From an uncultured Clostridia bacterium (GTDB lineage Bacteria; Bacillota; Clostridia; Oscillospirales; Ruminococcaceae): DNA of 36,184 nucleotides. Within the stretch, counting starts at the first letter, position 1. Every line of letters begins with the position of its first letter. The stretch spans positions 1-36,184 of the forward strand of contig CANRAS010000021.1 in NCBI GenBank assembly GCA_947628655.1, given 5' to 3'. Under the pieces are notes generated by a model, which did not search any database, was not told the DNA's origin, and saw nothing but the letters and a program-made list of their open reading frames with translations. Positions 1-7,783 of the stretch are shown here, piece after piece. Both the position numbers and the translations under genes were made by a program.

Positions 1-1050
1 GCGGTTGGCGGTTTCCGTCGGGCGGGTCGGCGCGGGCGCTCTGCGCGGTTTTTGCCGTTTGTATATTTCCTTATCGGTGGTATGCCGTTGGGGACTTTGG
101 TTGGCGGGTTGCCTTTGACCGCGCTCCGCGCGGTGACGTGCGCGGTTCGCGGAGGTTTGGTTACCTATTGTTGGGTACTCTAACCACACCCCGCCAGAAG
201 GCGGTTTTTTCGCGGTGTTGCAACGCTTTTCGCGCGGTTATCTTCGGTTAGCCTTGCGGGGGCGCGTTTTCGGGTATTTCACTATTCTGCTTTTGGTGAC
301 TTTTCGGGGGCGTTCGGTCGGCGGGAAATGCCCTGCCGTTGCACTGAGCGGGAGCGCGTTCTCCGTGGCGGTTGGCGGTTTCCGTCGGGCGGGTCGGCGC
401 GGGCGCTCTGCGCGGTTTTTGCCGTTTGTATATTTCCTTATCGGCGGTATCGCCGTTGAGGACTTTAGTTGGCGGGTTGCCTTTGACCGCGCTCCGCGCA
501 GTGACGTGCGCGGTTCGCGGGGGGTCGGCTTGCCGTTTTTGGGCACTCTAACCACACCCCGCCTAAGGGCGGTTATCTGCGTGAGTTTGATAACGCTTTT
601 CGCTCGGCTTTCTTCGGTTAGCCTGCGCGGGGCGCGTTTGACCCTTTTGAACGCTCCGAGCGCGTCACCGGGCGCGTTTTCGGGTATTTCACTATTCTGC
701 TTTTGGTGACTGTTTTGGTGACTTTTCGGGGGCGTTCGGTCGGCGGGAAATGTCCTGCCGTTGCGCTGAGCGGGGCGCGGTTCTCCGTGGCGGTTGGCGG
801 TTTCCGTCGGCGGGGGTGCGGGCGCTCTGCGCGGGGTTTTTGCCGTTTGTATATTTCCTTATCGGCGGTATCGCCGTTGAGGACTTTAGTTTAACGCTTT
901 TTCGTTCGGCTATCTTCGGTTAGCCTTGCGGGGGCGCGTTTGCCCTTGAACACTTCCGAGCGCGTTATTTGGCGCGGGTCGGGCGTTCGGTCGGCGGGGA
1001 ATATCCCGCCGTGCGCGTCTTTCGGCTATCTGCTTTGGCGGCTTATCGTT
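1..1050. repeat. GC-rich intergenic tandem repeat, 3 imperfect units
   Basis: Three head-to-tail imperfect units start at about 1, 368 and 790, each opening with the same gcggttggcggtttccgtcg string. Unit lengths are about 367 and 422 bp, and the third is shortened by an internal deletion and decays near 1050. Each unit carries a shared segment around the string tatatttccttatcgg and a Gly/Arg-rich reading that is open in several frames on both strands. I see no convincing ribosome binding site or recognisable protein in it, so I treat the open frames as composition artefacts. The block continues past the left edge of the window. It lies just downstream of comEC, which is transcribed toward it. 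Confidence 0.8.
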
Positions 1051-1058
1051 TAACTGCG

Positions 1059-3053
1059 CTAGTTCAAATTCACATACAACTCGCGGTTCACTCTCGCGTT
1101 GTGGAAGTTTTCGGGAAGTTCGTATTCCGCGTTCGAGAAATACACGGCGTACTTCGCGGGACTTTCGCTTATGCTCTTTATGTCACTGCCGTACAGCAAA
1201 ATATCGGCGCTCGGCGAATAGTATTTTGCACCCGTTCCTATCGTAATTCCGCAGGAAACGAACACTTCCCCGCTTTCCGCGCGGATAACTTCCGTGTCGG
1301 TCAGCAGTCCGTCTGCAAGCGCGTTTGAGTAAACCGTATCTATCGGGAGCATTTGCGAAAGTTCCTTGACGGCAAGCGCACCGCCGTAGTCAAGGTCGGG
1401 AGCGAAAAGTTTGCCGATACGCACCGCGCCGTGTTCGCGCAGGGTTTGCGAAATGCTCTCCGCTAAGCCGTCCCCGCCTCCCGATATGTAAACGTCAGCC
1501 GTCGTTTTGTCAAGCACTATCGCGCTTGAAGTATAGGTATTCCCGATAAACCGCACCTCGCGGCGGGTCTGTACTCTCAGGGCGGAAACGGTTATGATTA
1601 CGATTGCCAATACGCCCGCCATTCTGCCGAAACGCGAGAACGTTTTGAGATTTCCAAACGCGCACACTGTAACCAAAACCGCAAGCAATGCAGATAACAC
1701 CCACGCGCCTTTAAAGTCCAGCGGGAGAGTCAGCGCTCGGCATTTTCCCAAGCCTTGCACAAGAAAAGCGGTCGCTTTCATCGCAAGGTCAATCGGCACG
1801 GCGAACAGCGGTATATGCGTTATGCCGAGCAGGAGCATACACGCCATTGCAATTGCCATAAACGGAGCAATCAACAGCGATGTTACCGCGCCGAGAAGTG
1901 ATACGCTCCCAAACAGCGCCGCGCTTATCGGCGTTGTGCAGATAACGGCGCATATCGAACAGCAAAGCGCGGTAACGGCGGGCGAAAGCGCGTCTTTCGC
2001 GTTTTCGGGGAGAAATTCGCGGAGTTTCTCTGCGGCGGCAGGACCTACTGCGCCAACGCCGAACACGCCGAGTACCGACATTCCGAAACCCGCGTCCACT
2101 ACGGCGGACGGAGAAAACAGCCCTATTACCGTAACGGCAATGCAAAGCGAATTTAACGGATTTGACCGCCTATGAAATATCAGCCCGATACTGTAGACGA
2201 AGAACATCACGGAGGCGCGGAGGACGGACGGCGATATTCCGTAAAACAGCAGACCTGCGGGCGCGAACATCATCGACATCAAAATTCGCGTTCGCCGTCG
2301 GCTTTGCGGTATGATATTTAAAAGCGCCGCCGCGAGAACCGCAAAATGCGCGCCCGAAACGGCGGTATAATGCGCCGCGCCGCTTACTTTCAGATACTCC
2401 GTATATTTCGGAGAAAGTTTGCTGTCCTCGCCGAACAGTATAGCGCCTGAAAAATCCTTTGAAGTGCCAAAGACATTTCTGTAAAGCTGTCCCGAAAAAT
2501 TCCCGCGAAGAATTTGGAAGAAACCGTATATATCAGCCCCGCCGTATTCCGCCGAATTTATTTCCGTAATCTCTCCCGACAGCAGTATGCCGTTTGAAAG
2601 ATTGTCGGCAGTCTGCTCGGCGAGTTCTAAATCCATTGTCACATCGGCGAAATGCTCTTCGGGCAGGACTTCCTCGCAGGAAAGGCGCAGTTTTGCCGTT
2701 CTGCCGTCAAGTGCCGTTTTCGCAATAAGTTCTTCCGACTGTCCCGAACGCTTTGTTATCTCCGTTACATATATTCGGGTTCTAACGGTTTCCCCCGCGT
2801 AACCCACAACGGGTTCGCAATAGAGTTTCATATAAGCGGACATCAAAAGAATGCCCAGCACGGCTCCCGCCGCGCAAAGCAGTTCCTTTTTCTTAACTTT
2901 AGCGAGATATACCAAAGCGGCGGACGTGACAGCGAATAATATCGCTCCCAACGCCGCGCCGCCAAAATATACCGTCAGCATTCCCGCCGCGAAAAACGGC
3001 GCGAACCTTACAAACGGCTGAGAAAGCAGAATAGCCTTGTCCTCTTCAAGCAC
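1059..3053 (-). CDS. comEC: ComEC/Rec2-family competence membrane channel
   Basis: This 664-residue polytopic membrane protein matches the ComEC/Rec2 family, which moves single-stranded DNA across the membrane in natural transformation. Order: two N-terminal membrane segments (about 10-60), a soluble DUF4131-like region (about 75-180), the multi-helix Competence domain (about 200-480, with the typical GAAHYTAVSGAHF stretch near 225), and a C-terminal region resembling a metallo-beta-lactamase domain. The C-terminal region lacks the HxHxDH metal motif, so it is probably non-catalytic or degenerate. The start is a GTG only 9 nt after the ybaB stop with no good Shine-Dalgarno, which suggests translational coupling. 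A start at Met26 would cut into the first membrane segment, so I prefer the GTG. Whether the cell is transformable cannot be judged from here. Confidence 0.85.
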   Translation of the reverse strand: MLEEDKAILLSQPFVRFAPFFAAGMLTVYFGGAALGAILFAVTSAALVYLAKVKKKELLCAAGAVLGILLMSAYMKLYCEPVVGYAGETVRTRIYVTEITKRSGQSEELIAKTALDGRTAKLRLSCEEVLPEEHFADVTMDLELAEQTADNLSNGILLSGEITEINSAEYGGADIYGFFQILRGNFSGQLYRNVFGTSKDFSGAILFGEDSKLSPKYTEYLKVSGAAHYTAVSGAHFAVLAAALLNIIPQSRRRTRILMSMMFAPAGLLFYGISPSVLRASVMFFVYSIGLIFHRRSNPLNSLCIAVTVIGLFSPSAVVDAGFGMSVLGVFGVGAVGPAAAEKLREFLPENAKDALSPAVTALCCSICAVICTTPISAALFGSVSLLGAVTSLLIAPFMAIAMACMLLLGITHIPLFAVPIDLAMKATAFLVQGLGKCRALTLPLDFKGAWVLSALLAVLVTVCAFGNLKTFSRFGRMAGVLAIVIITVSALRVQTRREVRFIGNTYTSSAIVLDKTTADVYISGGGDGLAESISQTLREHGAVRIGKLFAPDLDYGGALAVKELSQMLPIDTVYSNALADGLLTDTEVIRAESGEVFVSCGITIGTGAKYYSPSADILLYGSDIKSISESPAKYAVYFSNAEYELPENFHNARVNRELYVNLN

Positions 3054-3062
3054 TTAAAGCTA

Positions 3063-3410
3063 TCAGAACAATCCGGGAAGTGATACTCCGCCTGTCACCT
3101 TTTCCATTTCAGCGTTGCCGTAGTCCTCTATTTCCTGAACGATTTCGTTTACTCCGCTGATGATAAGGTCCTGCAGCATTTCAATATCCGCGGGGTCAAC
3201 TACTTCGGGCTTTAGAGTAACGCTTTTCAGCTTTTTGTCGCCTGTCATAACAAGTTCCAGAGCGCCGCCGCCCACTTGCTTTGTGAACTCTTTCTGTTCG
3301 ATTTCCTCTTGAACGCGGGTGATGTCCTCCTGCATTTTCTGAGCCTGTCTTACCATTTGGTTCATATTAGCGTTTCCGCCCTGATAGCCTTGTGGAAGTC
3401 TTGATTTCAT
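3063..3410 (-). CDS. ybaB: YbaB/EbfC-family nucleoid-associated protein
   Basis: This small protein of 115 residues has the YbaB/EbfC signature: an N-terminal amphipathic helix rich in Met and Gln (residues about 15-45), then a beta segment with GGGALELVMTG near 50, and a C-terminal helix ending in the typical GLF. The family forms dimers that bind DNA and are thought to help organise the nucleoid. The start has a clear GGAGG 7 nt upstream of ATG. It lies 16 nt after dnaX, the standard Firmicutes pairing. The Gly/Asn-rich N-terminal extension (residues 5-18) is slightly longer than in many family members. recR, the usual next gene, is absent and comEC follows instead. Confidence 0.93.
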   Translation of the reverse strand: MKSRLPQGYQGGNANMNQMVRQAQKMQEDITRVQEEIEQKEFTKQVGGGALELVMTGDKKLKSVTLKPEVVDPADIEMLQDLIISGVNEIVQEIEDYGNAEMEKVTGGVSLPGLF

Positions 3411-3426
3411 AATATTATCCTCCGTT

Positions 3427-5202
3427 TTAATCGTTTTTGTTTTGTACTTCTATACCAAGCTGCCGCGCTTTCGCAAGCAGCTTATCAAGCGGGTCTTGTT
3501 CGCTGTCGCTTACCGCCGTTTCCTGCGGTACGAACTGTATTTTTACTTTCGCTCCGAGTTTTTCCGACACAAGTCTGCCGATTTCGTGAAGTTCCTCGCC
3601 GTTCGCGTTGTTGAGGAGCATTTGATTTGACGTTGTAACTTCGAGAACGCCGCCTTGAAGTTTCGCCGATGAGCCTTTAAAGAAATCACTGTACAAAAGC
3701 CCCAATTGCGACACGACTTCACTCCAGCGTTCTTCGGGAATATCGCCGTCCGCAGGTTCGCCTGTAGGCGCGGTGTTTTCGGCAGGCGCGTCCGTGTTTA
3801 TCGGGTAATCATCGCCCATAAAGCCGTTTTCCTCGGCAGGCGGAGCGTCCTCTGCGGGCGGTGTTTCTTCGGCTTGCACGGGATTGAACTCTATCGGCGG
3901 GTTCGGCTCTGTCGGCGTTGGTTCGGGGGGCGCGGGCTGTTCTGCGCTTTTCAGCTTTTCATATGTTTTGTCAACGAGGTCTTTCGTGCGCTTTGCCGCG
4001 AGCCGTTCGCGTTCGGACATTTCATCGTAGCTTTTCGGAACGATTTCTGTCGGCGCCTGAAGTGTAACGCCAACGGGCGCGGGAGATTTAATAACTGCCG
4101 TGCGCGGACGTTCCTCGGCGCTCTCGCCCGTACACATCTTTACAAGGCACATTTCCGCGAGCGTCTTGCGCTGTTTCGTCTTGCCTATGTTGTCCGCGCA
4201 TTGCTGTAAAAGCGTAAGACAGCGCAGAATATCGCCGAGTTCATATAAATCCGCCGTCTGCGCGATTTTCCCGTAATCTTCGGGCAATGCGGAAAGCAAA
4301 TCCGTGCTTTCGGGAGCGGTTTTATACAACATCAGGTCGCGGTAGTGCATTGAAAGTTCGTCAATGACAAGCGCTATGTCCTTTGAGTTTTTGTGAAGTT
4401 CACTAAGCAGGCGAATACACCCCGCGACATCGCGGTTTGCGGTCATTTCCGAAAAGCTGAACAAGTGGCGGTTATCCGCAACGCCCGCGCAGTCGCGCAC
4501 GATTTGCGAAGTGATGTGTTCATCGGCGCATATACAGCGGTCTAACAGCGACAGCGCGTCGCGCATACCGCCGTCGGACAGGCGCGAGATAAGTTCCGCC
4601 GCGTCCTTGTCGAGTGATACGTTCTCTTTTTCGGCGACTTCCAAAAGCCTTTTCGCGCTGTCGTCAATGTCTACCCGCCGAAACTCAAACCGCTGACACC
4701 GAGAACTTATCGTCGCGGGAACTTTGTGAAGTTCCGTTGTCGCGAGTATAAATTTAACGTGCGCGGGCGGTTCTTCAAGCGTTTTTAACAGCGCGTTGAA
4801 CGCGGCTATCGACAGCATATGAACCTCGTCGATGATATACACACGGTATTTACAGCTTACGGGCGTATACGCCACCTCGTCGCGCAGCTGCCGAACATCG
4901 GAAACTCCGTTGTTTGACGCGGCGTCCATTTCCACAATATCGGTGCTTTCGCCGTTCATAATTTCCTTGCATCGTTCGCACTCAAGGCACGGACTGCCGT
5001 CTTTCGGCGAGAGACAATTCACCGCCATCGCGAGAATTTTCGCGCACGTCGTCTTTCCCGTTCCGCGCGAGCCTGTAAACAAGTACGCGTGAGCGGTGTT
5101 TCCGCTTGCCACTTGATTTTTCAGCGTGGTGGTTATATGTTCTTGTGAAATAACGTCCTCAAACGTCCTCGGACGATACTTGCGATACAACGCGAGATAC
5201 AA
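3427..5202 (-). CDS. dnaX: DNA polymerase III subunit gamma/tau
   Basis: This is the clamp-loader ATPase of the replisome. From the TTG start at 5202 it is 591 residues. The N-terminus reads LYLALYRKYRPRTFEDV, the family's standard opening. A Walker A (GSRGTGKTT) lies near residue 45, four Cys of the zinc module lie at about 64-80, and the Walker B/DEVH box (IIDEVHML) is near 120. After the lid and collar domains comes a Pro/Glu-rich linker (about 430-495) and a short C-terminal tau-like domain. The TTG is preceded by GGGGGTGAGCGA, and an upstream in-frame extension to 5274 would run into the SRP RNA, so the TTG is the real start. I did not identify a convincing programmed-frameshift site. 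It probably shares regulation with the upstream SRP RNA and the downstream ybaB. Confidence 0.95.
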   Translation of the reverse strand: MYLALYRKYRPRTFEDVISQEHITTTLKNQVASGNTAHAYLFTGSRGTGKTTCAKILAMAVNCLSPKDGSPCLECERCKEIMNGESTDIVEMDAASNNGVSDVRQLRDEVAYTPVSCKYRVYIIDEVHMLSIAAFNALLKTLEEPPAHVKFILATTELHKVPATISSRCQRFEFRRVDIDDSAKRLLEVAEKENVSLDKDAAELISRLSDGGMRDALSLLDRCICADEHITSQIVRDCAGVADNRHLFSFSEMTANRDVAGCIRLLSELHKNSKDIALVIDELSMHYRDLMLYKTAPESTDLLSALPEDYGKIAQTADLYELGDILRCLTLLQQCADNIGKTKQRKTLAEMCLVKMCTGESAEERPRTAVIKSPAPVGVTLQAPTEIVPKSYDEMSERERLAAKRTKDLVDKTYEKLKSAEQPAPPEPTPTEPNPPIEFNPVQAEETPPAEDAPPAEENGFMGDDYPINTDAPAENTAPTGEPADGDIPEERWSEVVSQLGLLYSDFFKGSSAKLQGGVLEVTTSNQMLLNNANGEELHEIGRLVSEKLGAKVKIQFVPQETAVSDSEQDPLDKLLAKARQLGIEVQNKND

Positions 5203-5231
5203 TCGCTCACCCCCGCCAATCCTGTAATAAC

Positions 5232-5370
5232 AGGAAATGCTCCGGGTCATGGGAACAGACTTGCTGCGGCACACAAAGAAATCCGCTTAATGCTGCTCGG
5301 TTCCCCGCCTGACATGGTTCACAGCACTCTGTTGCACAGGGTCTGCCCCCATGACCCGAAACATTTCCAT
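5232..5370 (-). ncRNA. ffs: Signal recognition particle RNA
   Basis: On the minus strand this carries the universally conserved SRP domain IV: CCATGTCAGG, a GGGGAACC apical loop region, then AGCAGCATTAAG. The ends pair to close the molecule: AATGCTCCGGGTCATGGG near 5235-5252 (plus-strand reading) with CCCATGACCCGAAACATT near 5349-5366. No Alu-type domain is evident, so it looks like the small bacterial form, roughly 135 nt. A short CCTGT-TATT-ACAGG hairpin follows at 5221-5234. The exact ends are estimates. It lies directly upstream of dnaX, the usual Firmicutes position. Confidence 0.9.
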
Positions 5371-5384
5371 ATAACTTACTCTAT

Positions 5385-5411
5385 TATACACTATTTCCCG
5401 TTAAAAATCAA
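5385..5411 (-). promoter_or_regulatory. Probable promoter for SRP RNA
   Basis: On the minus strand a TATAAT lies at 5390-5385, about 15-20 nt upstream of the SRP RNA 5' end. A TTGATT lies 15 nt further upstream at 5411-5406. The -10 is perfect, but the spacing is short, so the -35 assignment is uncertain. Confidence 0.55.
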
Positions 5412-5605
5412 GTAGTTTTTTCGATTTTTTTAAACTTCGTATTAAATTCCGCATTGCACAGGTTTTCAAGCGCCCCGGCTAAAAATTAACGGGCTTTGTG
5501 AAATTTAGATGAAATTTCAAAATTTAGTGTAATAAATCCCCTAAAAACATAATCTTTATAGTTGGGAAAGTATATTTTCGATTTTTCTCGCGGAGCGCAT
5601 TGCCC

Positions 5606-5648
5606 CGCCGATTTTTTTCGGCAAAAGTTGGCAAAAATCGGCGTTTTT
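5606..5648 (+). terminator. Rho-independent terminator upstream of the MBOAT operon
   Basis: A perfect 11-bp stem (CGCCGATTTTT at 5606-5616 with AAAAATCGGCG at 5633-5643) is followed by five T on the plus strand. No plus-strand gene precedes it in the window, since dnaX and SRP RNA run the other way. It may insulate the operon promoter immediately downstream. The stretch 5412-5605 is AT-rich and holds nothing else I can name. Confidence 0.6.
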
Positions 5649-5651
5649 ATA

Positions 5652-5680
5652 TTGACAATCGGCACGGATTGTGGTATAAT
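5652..5680 (+). promoter_or_regulatory. Consensus sigma-A promoter of the acylation operon
   Basis: TTGACA (5652-5657), a 17-nt spacer and TATAAT (5675-5680) match the vegetative consensus exactly. Transcription should begin near 5687, giving a leader of about 64 nt before the MBOAT start. It implies strong constitutive expression unless a repressor acts nearby. Confidence 0.88.
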
Positions 5681-5750
5681 ATTCTGTGTGTTTATTAAAT
5701 AAGTGTAGTTTCAAAATTCGGATTTTCGTAAATTTTTGGGGTGATATTAA

Positions 5751-7166
5751 TTGATATTTTCGAGCCTTATCTTCACATACGCGTTTTTGCCGCTGTGCCT
5801 TATCCTGTATGGGCTGGTAAAACCTCTTAAAGGCAAGAACTTCGTGCTGATAATTCTGTCGCTGTTTTTCTACGCTTGGGGAGAACCTCGGCGCGTGGGA
5901 CTTCTGCTTATATCTGCGGTCGTGAACTACTTCGTGGGCGTAGGCATAGGGAGCGTAAAAAGCGAGAAAGGCAAAAAGGGCGTTCTCGCGGCGGGTCTTG
6001 TGTTTAACATAGGAATGATAGCCGTTATTAAGTACAGCGGGTTTATTATGACGAACGTAAACGCGCTGTTTAAATCCTCTCTGCCCGTACCCGATATTGC
6101 TCCGCTCGCGGGAATTAGTTTCTACACGTTCCAAGTTATGAGTTACATTGTCGACTGCTATTGGGAGAAGATAGAACCGCAGAGGAATTTCTTCGATTTG
6201 CTGTTGTATATCTGCCTGTTCCCCCAGCTTATCGCGGGTCCTATCGTGCGCTATACGACGATTGCGGACGAGATTAACAACAGGCACACTACGCTGAAAG
6301 ACTATAGCGAGGGATTTACGAGGTTTGTCATAGGACTTTCAAAAAAGGTGATACTCGCCGACCAACTGCACCGCATAGTCGAGAACTTTTTAGGCGGGAA
6401 CGTTTCCGCGCTGACTATAGCGGGGTCGTGGTACGGCGTTATACTCTACTCGCTTTACGTCTATTTCGACTTTTCGGGATATTCCGATATGGCAATAGGC
6501 ATCGGACGGATTTTCGGATTTCACTTCAACGAGAACTTCGACCACCCGTATTTGTGCAAGGATATAACGGAATTCTGGCAGAGGTGGCATATTTCGCTCG
6601 GAACGTTCTTTAGGGACTATCTCCTGCCCGTGACGTTTTTCGGGCATAGAAACAAATATTTAAGCCTTGCTCTCGTGTGGCTCTGCACGGGAATATGGCA
6701 CGGCGCAAGCTGGAATTATGTGCTTTGGGGAGTATATTACGGCGTATTTATCGTTATCGAGGAACTTATCGGCAAAAAGCGTATGAAGAAAATCCCGCTT
6801 GTTATACGGCATATTTACAGTAAAATCGTTATAATCGTCGGTTTTGGGATATTCTATTTTGACGATACGCACGGCGGGCTTGCGAATTTGGGGATTTTCC
6901 TGCGCAACCTTACTCCCGCCAACCCGAACGGCTGGATAAGAACTACCGACGAGATTTCTATGTGCAACAATCTGTTTCTAATTATCGCGGCGGTAATCTG
7001 TATGTTGCCGCTGATAAAGTGGTTCAAAAAGCTGTCGGAGCGTTCTGTCGGAGCGCAGACGGCGGTTGCCGTGTCGGGAACGGCAGTTTGCGCGGTATTG
7101 CTTGTGACGAGCAGTATCCTGATGGTGGACGCGACAACGCAGGCGTTCCTCTACTGGCATTTCTAA
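5751..7166 (+). CDS. MBOAT-family membrane O-acyltransferase (AlgI/DltB-like)
   Basis: This 471-residue polytopic protein is of the AlgI/DltB type, which passes acyl groups from the cytoplasm to an extracellular acceptor system. The family core is visible: FWQRWHISLGTFFRDYLL (about 266-283), then TGIWHGASWNYVLWG with the invariant catalytic His at 317. Hydrophobic helices fill the rest. The start is TTG with GGGGTGAT eight nt upstream. It is the first gene of a tight operon with DHHW proteins, an FkbH-like loader and an ACP (14 nt to the next gene). Family members can use acetyl-CoA (AlgI) or a carrier-bound acyl (DltB). The co-transcribed ACP argues for a carrier-bound donor, which is inference. 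The substrate polymer is not shown by the sequence. Confidence 0.92.
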   Translation: MIFSSLIFTYAFLPLCLILYGLVKPLKGKNFVLIILSLFFYAWGEPRRVGLLLISAVVNYFVGVGIGSVKSEKGKKGVLAAGLVFNIGMIAVIKYSGFIMTNVNALFKSSLPVPDIAPLAGISFYTFQVMSYIVDCYWEKIEPQRNFFDLLLYICLFPQLIAGPIVRYTTIADEINNRHTTLKDYSEGFTRFVIGLSKKVILADQLHRIVENFLGGNVSALTIAGSWYGVILYSLYVYFDFSGYSDMAIGIGRIFGFHFNENFDHPYLCKDITEFWQRWHISLGTFFRDYLLPVTFFGHRNKYLSLALVWLCTGIWHGASWNYVLWGVYYGVFIVIEELIGKKRMKKIPLVIRHIYSKIVIIVGFGIFYFDDTHGGLANLGIFLRNLTPANPNGWIRTTDEISMCNNLFLIIAAVICMLPLIKWFKKLSERSVGAQTAVAVSGTAVCAVLLVTSSILMVDATTQAFLYWHF

Positions 7167-7180
7167 GGGGGTGACGGTTT

Positions 7181-7735
7181 ATGAACGAAAAGGAAAACAA
7201 AGCGCAGTCTGACGCGCAGGCAACTAAAAACAAGGACGAATGGCGGCGCGAAAAGCGCGGGAAAACGCTCGCGTTTTTAAACGTCATCGTGCTGATGATA
7301 GTCTTTGGGGGAATAGCCTTGTTTATGACGTTCGGCAAGCGACCGAACGTTTCCTACGAGGAAAACCGCGACCTTGAAAAACCGCCCGTGTTCACTTGGG
7401 CGGACTATTGGGACGGCAAGGTCACCGAGCAGTTCGCAAAATACTACAACGACACCGTTCCGATGCGGAGTACTTGGAAATTGTGGATTTCGGGATTTCG
7501 CGCAAGTCTTGGAATTAAATACAGGGGCGGTATTACGATCGTCGGCGATGTTCCGCCGATAGAAACACCTCAAAGTTCCGCGGGCAAACCCGAAAACTCG
7601 ATACCCGACGTCGTAATCCCGAACGACCCGAACAAAGTTCCCGAAGTGGTTATCCCGAACGCGGACGGCGAGAGCGACAGCACGTCCTCTCTGCCGTATG
7701 ACAAAGTACCGGAGGTGGTGATACCCGAAACGTAA
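7181..7735 (+). CDS. Membrane-anchored N-terminal half of a DHHW protein
   Basis: This 184-residue protein has a charged cytoplasmic N-terminus (1-27), one membrane anchor (about 28-50), and then an extracellular segment with the usual start of DHHW/AlgX-like proteins (SYEENRDLEKPP, then an aromatic and FP/VPMR-type motif at about 57-100). The catalytic half (DHHW and Ser motifs) is missing. The chain ends in a Pro-rich tail with three near-identical VVIP motifs at residues 144-147, 156-159 and 179-182. The ribosome binding site is GGGGGTGA. In canonical DHHW proteins both halves are one polypeptide. Here the catalytic half is supplied by the next three genes, so this looks like a membrane scaffold partner, not a pseudogene remnant. 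Confidence 0.75.
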   Translation: MNEKENKAQSDAQATKNKDEWRREKRGKTLAFLNVIVLMIVFGGIALFMTFGKRPNVSYEENRDLEKPPVFTWADYWDGKVTEQFAKYYNDTVPMRSTWKLWISGFRASLGIKYRGGITIVGDVPPIETPQSSAGKPENSIPDVVIPNDPNKVPEVVIPNADGESDSTSSLPYDKVPEVVIPET

Positions 7736-7783
7736 AAACGCAAGGACAGCTTTTCACAAAAACACAGTAAAAGAGGAATATCA

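Noticed and set aside
215-894. Open frames in the left tandem repeat
   Set aside because: They follow the repeat units, lack ribosome binding sites and show no protein family features.
5203-5274. 24-residue N-terminal extension of DnaX
   Set aside because: It overlaps the SRP RNA 3' part. The TTG at 5202 has a strong ribosome binding site and gives the standard family N-terminus.
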